A model generated the notes under the pieces. The model saw only the letters and a program-made list of their open reading frames with translations. It made no database searches and was not told the DNA's origin. A stretch of DNA of 64,000 nt, taken from assembly GCF_040412425.1 (NCBI RefSeq), contig NC_089749.1, positions 33,899,070 to 33,963,069 on the forward strand, written 5' to 3'. Position numbers and translations under genes: made by a program. The DNA is from Macrobrachium rosenbergii. Lineage: Eukaryota > Arthropoda > Malacostraca > Decapoda > Palaemonidae. Positions 10,440-24,965 of the stretch are shown one piece after another. Position 1 is the stretch's first letter; each line of letters starts with the position of its first letter.

Positions 10440-13080
10440 TACAAGTAGGCTAATATATTGGGGGAGATTGGAACTTTATAACTTCCACGTGGGACTGTTC
10501 AAAATCAGGGAATGAATTTATATCGAAATCCCTTTTATGTCTGAACAATAATTTGAAACTAAAGGACGCTTTTGTCCTATCACATCACCATGTAGAGTGA
10601 GCTTACGTTAGAGAAAATTGTGGTTCAATGTTAGGTGGGTTTTATTTGAAGATTTGCAGAACCATATAACTGATATTTGAAACATCCCTGTGGGTAGGTC
10701 TGACCACTGCTTCAATAGGCTATTATTGAAACTATAAAGTATTGTTCCATTGGGAAAAGGGTTTGGAACTGGATAACAAGATTTTAGACAAAAGGGAAAA
10801 TTTCCTATCATTTGGAGAAATGCCAGAGAAAAGAAAGATAAATATGAAAATACGTTATGCTGGTGAGAACTTGCTAAAATTGAGCTTAAACAATTCTTTG
10901 AAAGATGTTCTTAAGAAATTAGTCAGGAAAAATATGGTTTGTTAAATTTATTGAACTATGAATTAAAAGAGGAAATACGAAAATTAACCATGAATAAAGT
11001 GAAAATATCTTTGGTGATTTCTTTAAAATTGTGAATAAATAATATTTTAGATGTTATTTGCGAAAGAATAAAAATACGGGCAAATGCTGAAGATGTATTA
11101 AGTGGGGTGAAAATATCAGCATATTTGCTTGGAAAGTAAAAATATAATAAATCCTTTCTAAATAAATTAAAAAGATACGATGATAGTGCAATAATCAACC
11201 CTAATACAATTATCTTGTTTAAAAGAGAATTTTAAGGAGACCTGTTAAAACAAAAAGAAGAAATTTAAATAAACGTAGTCAAGGAGTATTTTTAAAGTTA
11301 ATGAATAGCGTTGCAGAAGTCAGAGAAGGTGAACTATTAACAGACGAAGTAACAGAGTCTGGTGTGTCAGCAGCCCTGCGTAGAAAGAAAAATGGGAAAT
11401 ATCTTCAGACATATAGATGGTCCGTCAGTAGAATTCTATAAAACCTTCTGGAATGATACCCGACAAGATTTTATAAGCCTTGTGAAATTTATATCCGGAC
11501 GTAAGACCATTATAAAGATCAATAAGGGGGATTATTTTCAAATTACCATCAGGAGCCTATAAAATGTTAAATGTGGATTTTAAGATAGTAACTGACAATT
11601 TAAACGTGTGTTGCATCTGATAACATCCTCTAATCAGTTTGTTTTTTTGAGAATAGCTCAATTATCAATTTGAGTACCTTTATGAGGGATATTATGTTTT
11701 ACGCTAATGAAAATAATAATGAGGTAGCTTTAATAAACTTAAATTGGTCAAAAGCTTTTGATCGTGTTGCTCGTGACTTCTTGCGTACAATGCTGAGAAA
11801 ATGTGGATTTGACAGCAGTTTTATTCGTTTAGTTGAAATTTTATAATAAGGTGCTGAGAGTGTTTATGAAGCAGAATTGGGAGCCTCTCTGATCTGTTTC
11901 CCATTAACAAATCTGCAAGGCAGGGATGTCTCTTATCAGTATGTTATTTACTGTTTACCATGACCCATTTTATAGAATGATAAAGAAACAACTGTCAAGT
12001 TTTTAGCTTTCAGCAAAAGAAAACTATCGTAATGGCTATTTGTCTGTCAGTCCGCACTTTTTCTGTCCGCCCTCAAATCTTAAAAATTACTGAGGCTAGA
12101 GGGCTGCAAGTTGGGATGCTGATCATCCACCCTCCAATCATCAAACATACCAAATTGCAGACCTCTAGCCTCAGTAGTTTTTTTTATTTTATTTAAGGTT
12201 AAAGTTATCCATGATCGTGTCTGGCAACGCTATAGGACAGGCCACCACCAGGCCGTGGCTGAAAGTTTTACGGGCCGCGGCTCATACAGTATTATACGCT
12301 GTACAGAAAACTCGATTGCGCCAAAGGTACTTCGGTGAAATTTTTACTTTTTTTATGAGGTTACTAATGATTTGATAATTTCTATCAATTTCGATTGAAG
12401 GCAAAACTTCAGTTTTAAGTTTTAGGAACTGGACAAACGAGACATTTTACAAGATTCTTGTAAAATATTAGGAATATACTACGATAATGGTTGTCAGAGA
12501 AGCGTTGATTTAAATTGGTATGATCCGGGAAAAAAGATCTACAAGATGGTTGGTAATCTTTCAAAATAGGAAATTAATAATATTTTAAAAATCTGTAATC
12601 ATAAATTGTAAGATTTTATTAACAACATGGTATATGTCACTTTTATATCCAGTCCCAAATGACTACGCACGTAGAATTCTGAGATGTTTTATTTAAATAC
12701 TTGTGGAATAGCTATTGTGAAGCTATTGCGAGAAAAGTATGTATTTGCAAAAACTAAAATGGGGAGTGGAATTTTGAATATTACGAATAGATCCAGAGCA
12801 ATAATGTTCCATGCTTTTCCAAAAAAGGAATATAAAATTTATTTGGGCATTATTGGCTCTAATTTTTTTTTAAATCAGACCAAGTTTTTTCCCCTCTCCC
12901 CTTTTCCGTGCTTTATGATGAAATAAAATGTGTTGAGATTGGGTACTATTAACAAAATGTTTATAGATTTATAAGGACATTTTTTTATAAAGGTAATGTA
13001 CAGGTTTTTCAAATCAAAATATAACTTGCTTGACCTTTAGAATTTATATGAAGTGTTTAATTAACCTCATGTGGTCACTA
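10440..13080 (+). pseudogene. LINE (L1/Tx1-like) with endonuclease and RT, heavily decayed
   Basis: Motifs in order across frames: IGGDWNF (AP endonuclease, about 10455), then GRSDHCFN (its S-D-H end, about 10695). The connecting region follows, with DGPSVEFYKTFWNDT (about 11415-11450). The RT reads ALINLNWSKAFDRV (about 11725-11770), LRKCGFDSSFIRL, and SARQGCLLS (about 11910-11930). The C-terminal part has CKILGIYYDNG (about 12460), INNMVYVTFIS and MGSGILNITNRSRAI (12760-12810), typical of L1-type C-termini. There are many stops and frameshifts, and a short repeat is inserted at 12003-12345. The YADD box is not recognisable, probably displaced by that insertion. I judge the class from the endonuclease plus the C-terminal block. 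Inactive. Confidence 0.7.
12003..12345. mobile_element. short non-autonomous repeat inserted in the LINE
   Basis: LINE coding similarity stops at about 12000 and resumes at about 12350. The inserted sequence contains GTCCGCACTTTTTCTGTCCG, an internal hairpin formed by TGAGGCTAGAGGGCTGCAA (near 12092) and TTGCAGACCTCTAGCCTCA (near 12153), and a GGCCGCGGCTCATACAG block. I remember it as a very common decapod repeat. Terminal repeats and a target duplication could not be fixed. Confidence 0.55.
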
Positions 13081-13237
13081 TGAACCACCTGCATTATGAG
13101 AATCACAGTAAATACTACTCCTGTTATACAACTAGAGTTTTTAAGATTAAAAATAAGCTATGCTCCAATGGACATTTCTCCAAGAGATGGAAGAAATGAT
13201 TCCTGAGACAAATTCTGGATTTCTTCCCTGAAGGGAA

Positions 13238-13714
13238 GTGGATCCAACAGGAATCCATTTAGGAGGTGAAGACGACTTCACAGGATCCTGGAATAAGAAT
13301 TTAAGAAGACATTATAATCCAATGGGCATTTCTCTAGGAATGCTTCAGGAGCTAAAGACTGCTTCAAAGGATCCTGGAGTTGTGAAGACGTCTTTCAAGG
13401 ATAATATTCTAATAACTGTCCAGAAATTTTCAACATTAAGTGACCAAACATTATATAATAAAGGATTTTTGGCTTTGTTATTTTCGTTTCGAAATGGACT
13501 CAGCAGGTAATTCTAGAACAAAAGCAGGCACTACTGGTGATGATCTGGAACCTCCAATGGCATCAGCACTGATTCAAAACTCATCAACAGCTGCTCCCGC
13601 ACCTACACCAAGATATGGTCAGCTGTTTGTATATGACCGGAAGGTAAACAGGGCTGGCGCTGCCCGTAGACTTTTGCTGACTATTAGAAGGGTTAATTTA
13701 GCTGGGGGTATGGG
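13238..13714 (+). other. unrecognised reading-frame region
   Basis: Two overlapping frames (13238-13510 and 13440 onward) have ordinary amino-acid composition up to about residue 90 of the second, before the satellite begins. The stretch PTPRYGQLFVYDRK is not low complexity, but I recognise no family. Upstream, CCAATGGACATTTCTCCA and CCAATGGGCATTTCTCTA recur about 160 bases apart. This may be the remains of a retroelement leader. Confidence 0.3.
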
Positions 13715-14075
13715 TAAGGTAAGGACATGGGTATGGGTACGGTATGCATATAGGTTATGGTACACATATGAGTATGGGATGGGTATGGGAATGTTATGGT
13801 ATGGGTATGGATATGGAATGGATATAGATAAGGGTAGGGGTATAGGTATGGGTATGTGTATGGGTATAGGTATGGGTATAGAACAGATATGGGTAAGGTA
13901 TGGTACAGATATGGGTATGGGTATTATTATGGGTATGGGTATTGTAAGGATATGGGTATGGGTATGGAAATTATATGGGTATGGGTATGGTACAGATATG
14001 GGTATGGGTATGCTATGGATATGGGTATAGGTATGATATGGGTATGGGTATGGGTGTGGTACGGATATGGGAACT
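13715..14075. repeat. degenerate TATGGG hexamer satellite
   Basis: About 360 bases made of TATGGG/GGTATG units with scattered substitutions and dinucleotide slips. It gives glycine/tyrosine/methionine-rich translations on plus and proline/isoleucine-rich translations on minus, none of which is a credible protein. It is not the arthropod telomere TTAGG. Confidence 0.9.
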
Positions 14076-14211
14076 AGCAAATGCGAGCGATAGCGAGCAT
14101 CTGCTAGTATATATATTATTCATATAAAACAAGACGTTGACCTAACGTTTTAGTGTTTTCACACCTCCTCAGTGTCAAGTGATACAAAAATCAATATAGG
14201 TTACAAAGGTT

Positions 14212-14249
<38 letters not shown>
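14212..14249. repeat. (CA)n(TA)n microsatellite
   Basis: Short compound dinucleotide tract between a hammerhead-like motif (14144-14176, minus) and unassigned sequence. Confidence 0.9.
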
Positions 14250-14709
14250 TGCAAAGAGCAAAAATTTGAAAACGAAATCTGTGAGTAACAAATGCCTGTC
14301 AACGCAAATGAACAATTGAAAAACGTAATTTCCACTATTCCCGCAGCAACATAGTTCATACAAGAGAAGGGCCAACAGACCAGTTGTACAAGATAAGGAA
14401 AGGTGTCCCTCTGTTTAATTACTCATTATTAGTTTCCCATTATTATGTAACCATGGGACCTTTGAGATCTCTTAGCTGTTTGAGTTTTAAGGAAAACTCT
14501 GCTTACAAGCCAGTAATTATAAATGACCACTTAATAACTGAAATTAACAAGAAAATCATATGCCACCGGATAATGAACCCAAAAGATTTAGCTATACCTA
14601 GTTCAGAAGTTAACATTTCCAAGCATTACATAGAGGAAAACCAAGAAGTAGTTTCATAAGCTATGTACCTTGCAAAAACAATAGATTTCATAGTGATAGG
14701 AGGGTTATT

Positions 14710-14843
<134 letters not shown>

Positions 14844-14849
14844 AGGTTT

Positions 14850-15483
14850 GTTTGTGTTTTTATATATTAATGCGTCTAGTTTATTTTTTTTATATTTATT
14901 TTCTTATTGCCACTCCCTAGAGGCAAATGCATAATATCTCTTTTAGTTACTTTGTAATTTCGGGCATATCTTGTAACTTTTAGAAGTCTTTTATTGACTT
15001 TTCAGATAGATATTAGATTTAAACCCTTTTGGATATTGAACGATTTTGCCGTTTCCGATGGTAACGATGATATATAGAAGGAATCACTACGTGTAAGAAA
15101 AGGCATTTCAGTTCTCTTCTGACTGACTTGAAGGGAAGTTTTTTATTTCCTTGCCTTACTACTGAAGGGTTGAAAGGAAAAGTGCAATATCGTTAATTTT
15201 TAATTCAACTGCGACATTTTCAATACTGTTCACCACTTGACTATTTACTGCTAAATTTCAACACTGTTTTGGGCAAACTGAATACGATAATGCATGTATA
15301 AAAAGTATGCAGACTATCGATCATAACAAGTCTAGAGAATATGTTTAGACTGTGCAATACGTCTGTATTTAACAACAGATGTACTGTGTTAGATATTTAT
15401 GAGATAATTCTTTTCGATAACATGATTATAAGTGAATAATAACAAGCACTCTTTCATCTTCCATCTGTCACTTTTCTATTCGG
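14850..15483. other. unassigned spacer upstream of a Ty3/gypsy relic
   Basis: AT-rich, with no open frame and no repeat I can match in this window. By position it could hold the 5' LTR and leader of the element at 15.5-17.4 kb, but I could not find a matching 3' LTR. Confidence 0.3.
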
Positions 15484-17450
15484 ATGCTTACACGCTGTCC
15501 AAGCTTCTTCGTAATTTTCTTTGTGTCACTCTTGGATACTCAGTCTTCACCCTTGGCAGTCCATGGATTCAGGACGACATCCAACCTGTCAGATAGACCC
15601 CCTCGTAATTGTACAGTCTATTTTGTCAGATGGAGAAGAAGGCAGCAACCCAAGAGTGAATCAAGCTTGACAAGAAGGCAAGAACTTGATCCTTCAACGT
15701 CGGGGACCAGCTCCTGGTCCTCCGAACAGGAAGGCAGCAACCCAAGAGTGACAAGAAGGCAAGAACTAGATCCTTCAACGTCGGGGACCAGCTCCTGGTC
15801 CTCCGAACAGGAGTCACTCACCTCCTTGAAACTCAGTTCACAGGCCCCTGAAAAATACTTGGGAAGAGAGGGACCCTAAGCTACCTAGTAGATTGCAGGC
15901 GGAGTGGAGCCAAATCGCTGCACATGAACTTACTAAAGCCCCACCTGAACAGAGAGGAGAAGGGTGGACGAGTCCCTCCTGATCCCAGGGCCATCGTGGG
16001 TACTATCACCTCGACACCAGCCCCCTCGACGAATTCAGAAGTCCTACTTAATCTCCAGGCCATTACCCCAGACTCGAGACTCCCCACCGTCAGGACATAT
16101 AACAACTGCTAGGTGCACACCTGCAGGTAACTCAGGACAGCCTTGGATGCACTGACGTTCTGGAGCATATGATACACTTGCAGGAGGGTTTCACTCCTAT
16201 CGCCAAAGGCTACTACTGGGTCAATCCAAAGAAAGCAAGGAGGATCAAGGAGCAAGTACAACTCCAGCTCGAACTAGACCTCATCGAGGACAGCCACATT
16301 GTATGGTCCTCCCCAGTAGCCTTGGTTCCTAAGGAAGGAGGGGAAGATAGGTTATGCATAGGCTTTCGTGAATTAAACGAAGTGTCCAAACCCGAACCTT
16401 ACCTGCTTCTGCGAATCAAGGCCGGCTTAGACAGCCTAGGCAGTGGCCCCTACTTGACCAAGATAGATCTAGAAAAGGGGTACTGGCAGGTGACCCTGTC
16501 AGAGGAGTCGCACCCTCTGACCACCTTCACCAGGCCCACCAGCCTCTATCAGTGTAAGGTGATGCCCTTTGGACTAAAGAATACACCTAGCTGTTTCCAG
16601 AGGCTGATGAATAAATTCCTAGCAGGTATATAGAACTGTGTCATGTACCTAGACAACATAGTCACCTATGCCCACTCATGGGAGGAGCACCTGCAAATCC
16701 TTGGCCAAATCCTCACTGCCCTACAAAGGGCCAATTTTGTCAACAATCTAAAGAAGTGTCGGTTCAGGGTGGCCGAAATCACGTCTCGGTCACTGAGTAG
16801 GAAACGGTGGACTGATGCCAAAGGATGCCAACATCTGTGCCATTTGGGATATGCCATACCCGAGGACCAAGAGGTAAGCTCAGTGCTTCATTGGAATGGT
16901 CCAGTGCTTTTGGCATTTCATTCTCACCTTTGCTGATGTAGCTGCCCTTATAACTAACCTTTTTCGAAGAAAACAACTCTTCCGTTGTACACCTGAGTGT
17001 GAGCAAGCATACGACCACCTCAAGGCTGTACTCGTCAGTCAACCAGTCCTCCATACACCCGACTATGACTGGCCCTTCTACATGGATGTTGATACCAGTG
17101 AAATCAGCACTGTGGCAGTCATGTTCCAAGAAAAGGATGAGGTTAGGCACCCATTAGCCTACTATTCCAAGAAGCTTAACTTGGCTCAAACCCAGTATAG
17201 CACTATCGAAAAGGAACTTCTGGGCATGATCCTGGCTATGAAGCAGTTTGAATCCTATCATGCTGATCATAAATTTCCCTTAACAGTCCTTACTGAGCAT
17301 AAACCGCTTAAGTATCTCACAACTTTTAGGAACCAGAACAAGTGTTTAGTGTGTTGGTGCATCGAGCTCCAAGACCACAATTGGAAAATCAAACATATCA
17401 AGGGTACTGATAATAAAATTGCTGATGTCCTTTCCTGGCATCAGAGCTAA
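15484..17450 (+). pseudogene. Ty3/gypsy pol relic (RT and RNase H)
   Basis: After an N-terminal frame with no recognised domain (15484-15879), the RT starts near 16169. It shows SPVALVPKEGG, RLCIGFRELNEV, KIDLEKGYWQVTLSEES, FGLKNTPSCFQRLMN, then a TAG at 16631 and YLDNI in place of the catalytic YLDDI/YVDDI. RNase H follows at about 17050-17450 with FYMDVDTSE, STIEKELLGMI, TEHKPLKYL and DNKIADVLSW. The last two are decayed forms of TDHxPL and ADALSR. Frameshifts lie near 16790 and 16900. Integrase, gag zinc finger and LTRs were not found. The copy is a different Ty3/gypsy lineage from the one at 24-33 kb, since the residues around the RT and RNase H motifs differ throughout. Inactive. Confidence 0.85.
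15640..15811 (+). repeat. tandem duplication of about 80-90 bp in the gypsy N-terminal frame
   Basis: The phrase GGCAGCAACCCAAGAGTG, and the following block encoding RRQELDPSTSG, occurs twice head to tail with one substitution. The first unit is about 11 bases longer. Both units remain in frame, so the duplication may predate inactivation. Confidence 0.9.
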
Positions 17451-17459
17451 TGCCCTTAT

Positions 17460-18018
17460 CAATGGCTCCCTGTTACCCAATCCCCAGAGTAACATGGCAC
17501 TCCCTCCAGAGTGAAGGTTATTTCCGCTCAGAATAGCACTCCTAGAAAGTGTAAGATACTTCCTTCTTTTGCATCTGTCCTTTTCACTTATTATCCTTGT
17601 ATTATACCACAAGTTCCAACCGCCAATTGGCTGGCTTCCATGAGTCCCTGACTCTCAAACCGTGCAGCTACAAGCATGGAAATGTAATTTGTAATTAAAT
17701 CAGAGCCACTAGGCCCTCGCAACTTTAGTGCCATGACTGGCACCGTGCCCTGTCGTACCCAAGTACCTTGGCATCACCTAACACACACCCACAAGTACTG
17801 CATTTGTATTGCCTTATCAAGGCATGCTAGCTGCATGACTTTGCATAACAAAGTTAACTTTACATTTAAGTGCATGATTAAATTTTAGATACTATGCGAG
17901 TAATAATCTTATGACCGTATTCTTATGTTGTTACTTTTAGTCATGAGATATACGTTCATGAAATGTTTTGCTTATAATTTGCTACACATGCTGTTTTAGA
18001 GTATCAACATAATTTTAG
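17460..18018. other. unassigned sequence left of the CXC element
   Basis: No open frame and no match inside the window. By position it could be the 3' untranslated part or LTR of the preceding gypsy relic. The sequence on the other side of the CXC element (21836-22230) could be its continuation, but I could not demonstrate this. Confidence 0.3.
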
Positions 18019-18190
18019 TACAGGAGCATTAGGTCCTAAAACATGCCAACTTGGAAAAAAAATGCAGAAAGCTGATTTTTTTACTGATGGTACTACAATT
18101 CTTCCTCAGTTGAATGACATAAAGTTTACCAAAGTTAACCCTGAGCTTGCTGAGTAATTCAAAATGGCGTGCAAGATGGCTGCCATTAGT
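18019..18190 (+). repeat. left inverted terminal repeat of CXC element
   Basis: About 170 bases, imperfectly repeated in inverted orientation at 21690-21833. The two copies differ by indels in the middle (for example the TTACTGATGGTACTACAATT stretch here). Confidence 0.85.
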
Positions 18191-18656
18191 ACAGAACCCA
18201 CTTTCTGAACTAATAACGCTAAAAATGGGGGGAAAAGTTTTACAAATTAGGTTTTAAGCAGTGGAAAGAACATTTTTCATGTCATTTATTTGATATGTTA
18301 CCCATTTAGTCATACTTTAATATAAAAAAAATTCTTTATTTCCTCAAAATAACGTGGTGTGAGATTTTATGCAATTCAAACTCCTGTTTTTAATTCTCCT
18401 ACATATACCATATACCCCCTCCCTTTCCCCAATACACAGTGATACCCATTGCAAGGGGTGGTGAGGAAAAGTGAACTCGTCCTGGACCTGTATAAGCTAC
18501 TTCCCGTATCTCACTGGTGAGCCGTTCCCAAACACTTAATCTACCACACAGATCCTTCGTGATTACACCACATTTCATCAGACAAGGCTGTTCAGGTACT
18601 TTATATTCATCTGGTATCATCTCAAAATCTCTCAAAATATCTCACCTTTGTATTTT

Positions 18657-18875
<219 letters not shown>

Positions 18876-19041
18876 CATTAGGTAAAGACTAATTGTATTC
18901 AGACTTACTTATTGTGCTCTAAATATCCAATCTCTCGGCACCAAAGGCATTGTTTTCCAAATTATTTGTAATCTGAGTGAGAATTATTTTTAAACTACGA
19001 ATTAAGAACCAGTGATTTAGTTTGACATAAGAAACTTTTCT

Positions 19042-21080
19042 TTGTTTCAAGGTATGAGTGATGGAAGAAAGATGCCGATGTGTGTTTTCTGCAATGAAGC
19101 CACTGACATGGATCAGGGTGCAATGGGTCAAAAGGGATTGGACAAAGTCTTAGTAATCAGCAGTGAAATAAAGGATGGGTTAGACCAGTTGTTAGTAAAC
19201 AGAGCACTACCAATTCCTATACACAAGAGATGTAGACAGAATTATCTCTTGCCTAAAAATGTCAAGAAAAGGAAGAGAGAATCAGATAACTCTGGTAAAA
19301 GATCAGAGTACAAGGCACCAATTGCAGGTCCCAGACAGACGATTTCGACCTACGAAACCAGTGTGTGTATTGTGGAAAGTGTATTGACTATTCTATGATA
19401 AGCAAACAACCTCTTAAGAGACGTGATAAAATACATGAATCGAGAACTAAAGACTTTATCCACTCATTACAAGAGAAATGCATAGAACGCTCTGATAAAT
19501 GTGGCAATGAAGTACATGTGCGTATTCAAAACATTGGAGAAACAGTTGCTGCTGAGGTAAAATATCACCATGACTGTCAGGTAAGTTTTCACAACGGTAG
19601 GGAATCTGTGCAAAATCCCACAAAAAAGCCTAAAGGTCATCCTATAGGGTCAGTTGATGAAGAGAAAAATGTAGGATTTTACAAACTTTGTGAGATCTTA
19701 GATAACAATGATGACCACCAACACACTTTGACAGAATTAGAGGGTCTTTTGAAGGATTGTTCTGGAGATGGTGAAGTGTACACTGCGAGACAACTAAAGT
19801 CTAAACTACAAGATAGGTATAAAGATGAAATGATTATTACGAAAGTGAGCAAGGTAAAAGAGACAATTTATACATTTCTGAATGAGAGCAATAATATACT
19901 GAGACAACATTACAGTAATACTGGACTAACACCTGAAGAAATTGTCGACATGGCTGGAGTTCTCATAGAAGATGAAATAAGGACAACCATATATGATAAA
20001 TCCCAGTATCCAAAATTTTTGGAGATGAGCAACTATGAGAAGATGGAAGAACGTGTTTCTCAACTTCTATTAAGGTTACTTAGTCATCTCATCAAGGACA
20101 GACGCCGTAGGATTGCAATATCACACAGTATAACATCAGCTGCACGCCCCAGATCATTTCTCTCTCCAATTCTCTTAAGAGTATCAGTGTACTGTAATGC
20201 TAAATTTGAGTCTCGTGAATTAGTTGATTTACTTAGCAGTCTAGCATTTGCAGATGATTACCGAGAAGTATTATGCCTCTACAGTGCAATGCTGCCTGCA
20301 GGAGAGAAAATGTATGAATGGGTTGACAAATTTGTGAATTTTGTATTTGACAATGCAGACATTGACACTCATACACTGACTGGACTTGGAACATGGCATG
20401 TTTTGGGAGGCATCGCAGGTGTAACGCCAGCTGGAGAGATTGTGGAAGAAAACTTGCCTCGTTCAACACAAGTTCAGTCCGTTGTAGATGCTGGTAGATT
20501 TGCACAATTGCCCACCAAAAATACAAAAACCACAAGTACCAGGTCTCAGAAATGTATTAATCAAACCACTAGAACCTTTCAGTACCAACCATTCCTTCTT
20601 GAGATTAGGTATAACCTTAGACAATATCTGGCTGGCCAGCTTCCATGTAACACAGACTGCACGGTGCCCATTATGGAGTGGTTTCAATCAAACTCTCATG
20701 AAGCAAATCCACTATGATGTAAGCAGAATAGCAATTTTAAGCTAGAGAGCCTCCCCCCAACCTCTGCAGCAGCTAAGTACCATTCATATAGGACTTATTT
20801 TACAATACAAGAGTGGCTGGGAAATCCTGGAAAGCTAGATCCTACAAATTGGGGTTGGTACTACAAAGGTAACTTGCTGACTCCCGTCTTCACTGATAGG
20901 CCTGTAGCCCCAGAGCAAGTGCTGCTTATTATATCCTGTGGATGTAAGGGAGGGTGTGCGAAGAGGTGTAAGTGCCGTAAAGCAGGAATGTTTTGCACAA
21001 CCATGTGTTCATCATGCATAGGTCAAACATGTACAAATTCCTGGCCTGCAGATGGTGATGAGGATGAGAAAATACTATGA
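19042..21080 (+). pseudogene. CXC-domain transposon protein, copy B (internally shortened)
   Basis: The N-terminal frame (19042 to about 19335) has CVFCNEA and HKRC, a C2HC-like finger. A one-base shift moves into the frame that starts FDLRNQCVYCGKC with YHHDC about 60 residues later, a second such finger. That frame continues to 21080 with a single in-frame TGA at 20715-20717. It shows ARQLKSKLQDRYKDE, ARPRSFLSPILL, a motif FDNADI...GLGTWH...GGI (20346-20410), LPPTSAAAKYHSYRTYF after the TGA, and a C-terminal CXC cluster CGCKGGCAKRCKCRKAG followed by CTTMCSSC (about 20935-21035). The cluster resembles tesmin/TSO1-type zinc-binding cysteine repeats. Copy A extends well past the DN.D motif, and remembered relatives are far longer, so the middle, possibly the catalytic part, is probably deleted here between about 20450 and 20740. 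Function unknown. Confidence 0.7.
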
Positions 21081-21099
21081 AACCTGTGAATACGTGTAT

Positions 21100-21615
21100 A
21101 TGATTTTTTTTGGTTAATTCAATATTTATGATTTGAATTTTTTTTATTTGGTTATTAATGGCAAGTACTTGTACATGTTACACTGAATAAAAGAAATCAT
21201 ATTATATATGAGTCTGGTGTATACTATGCTTGATTCAGTAGATATTTTGTGAACTCTTGTATTTTATTTGGATTTTAAATCTCGGAACATGTAAAGTTCT
21301 CTTTGAATAGAAGAAACCACATTAAATACGAGATATGTGTCTACTATGGATAAATAACAAAATTGCTTAATTCAATATTTATAATGTGAAGATTTATATT
21401 TTATTTGGATTATAAGGCCAAAACATGTAAACTTTACATTGAATTAGAGAAATCACATTAAGAATGAGTCTTGTGTCTATAACGAACGACAAAAGTATTT
21501 TTCTCGGTTTATTTCAATATTTGTGATGTGAAAATTTGCATTTTATTTTGATTTTAAAGGCCAGAAAATGTAAACTTTACATTGAATAAAAGGAATCACA
21601 TTAAATATGAGTTTT
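21100..21615 (+). repeat. four tandem 3' repeats of about 125 bp with poly(A)-like signals
   Basis: Four diverged head-to-tail units start near 21113, 21230, 21360 and 21505. Each contains TTCAATATTT.TGAT/AATGTGAA, TTTTATTTGGATT, ACATGTAAA and GAATAAAAGAAATCACATTA or a variant. Two carry an exact AATAAA. They lie directly after the CXC protein's stop codon and before the right TIR. Confidence 0.8.
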
Positions 21616-21689
21616 ACGCACCAAAGTTCCTTGTTTAATAAGTACTAAACAGTGCTAAAGTAGTATTTTCGAAAATTAGCCGCATCGCA

Positions 21690-21833
21690 GCCGCCATCTT
21701 GGATTTTTCAGCAAGCTCAAGGTTAATTTAGGTAAACTTTATTCCACTGAACTTAGTAAGGTTTCAGATAACTTATGTGAAAAATTCAGCTTTCTGCATT
21801 TTTTCCATGTTGAACCCTATTGCTCCTGTACTA
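21690..21833 (-). repeat. right inverted terminal repeat of CXC element
   Basis: About 145 bases. Its reverse complement starts AGTACAGGAGCA and follows the left end block by block. Confidence 0.85.
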
Positions 21834-21835
21834 TT

Positions 21836-24296
<2,461 letters not shown>

Positions 24297-24907
24297 TGAA
24301 AACATTAGGAATTAAAATATATATTTCGTTTATTTAGCTAAGCATTCTTTGAGATATTCGGGGCAAAGGTAAATGCGAGTCATCAGTCTCGCTTCCCATG
24401 GAGACTAAGGATTTCATTCCTTGGGTGATGTTCTGGCCATGTCACCAGAAGTCGTCAAATTTCAGTAGAGCATTTGTTTACTCACATGGGCGTGTCATAG
24501 GAAGTGTGAATTTTCCATTTTGAGTACAGGCTAGACATTCGGGTCTTGATTTCGTTGTGATAAGATCCACTTTGCTGGAAGACTTTGTGTGCTGCCTATG
24601 AGGTGAGCTGGGACTGTTTTTCAAAAACCCAAACGAGTTTTAATAACTTTTAACATGTACTGTTCTTTGCATTTTTATCATGTTTTGAATATCTTTTTCC
24701 CCATTTATGTTGTAGAGACTCATTTAGTGGAAATTGATTATGTTATTCTTACTTGGTTGTCTTTTGGGTTACCAATGCTGGCATGTAGATATTCCCACTT
24801 CATTCCTATTTAATTCCAAACTATTTGCCATGTTAGACTACTGAATAAATTATATTTTTGTAGACATGTTTTTGTTGAAATTCCTTAGTTCAGTTAGTGA
24901 CTTGGTT

Positions 24908-24965
<58 letters not shown>

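Noticed and set aside
13715..14075. Telomere-like repeat
   Set aside because: The unit is TATGGG, not TTAGG, and it is too degenerate.
13619..14080. Proline/isoleucine-rich minus-strand frame and glycine/tyrosine-rich plus-strand frame
   Set aside because: Both are readings of the TATGGG satellite.
19042..21080. Intact host gene with UGA readthrough (selenoprotein)
   Set aside because: A frameshift is also needed near 19340, no selenocysteine element was seen, and the gene lies between TIRs.
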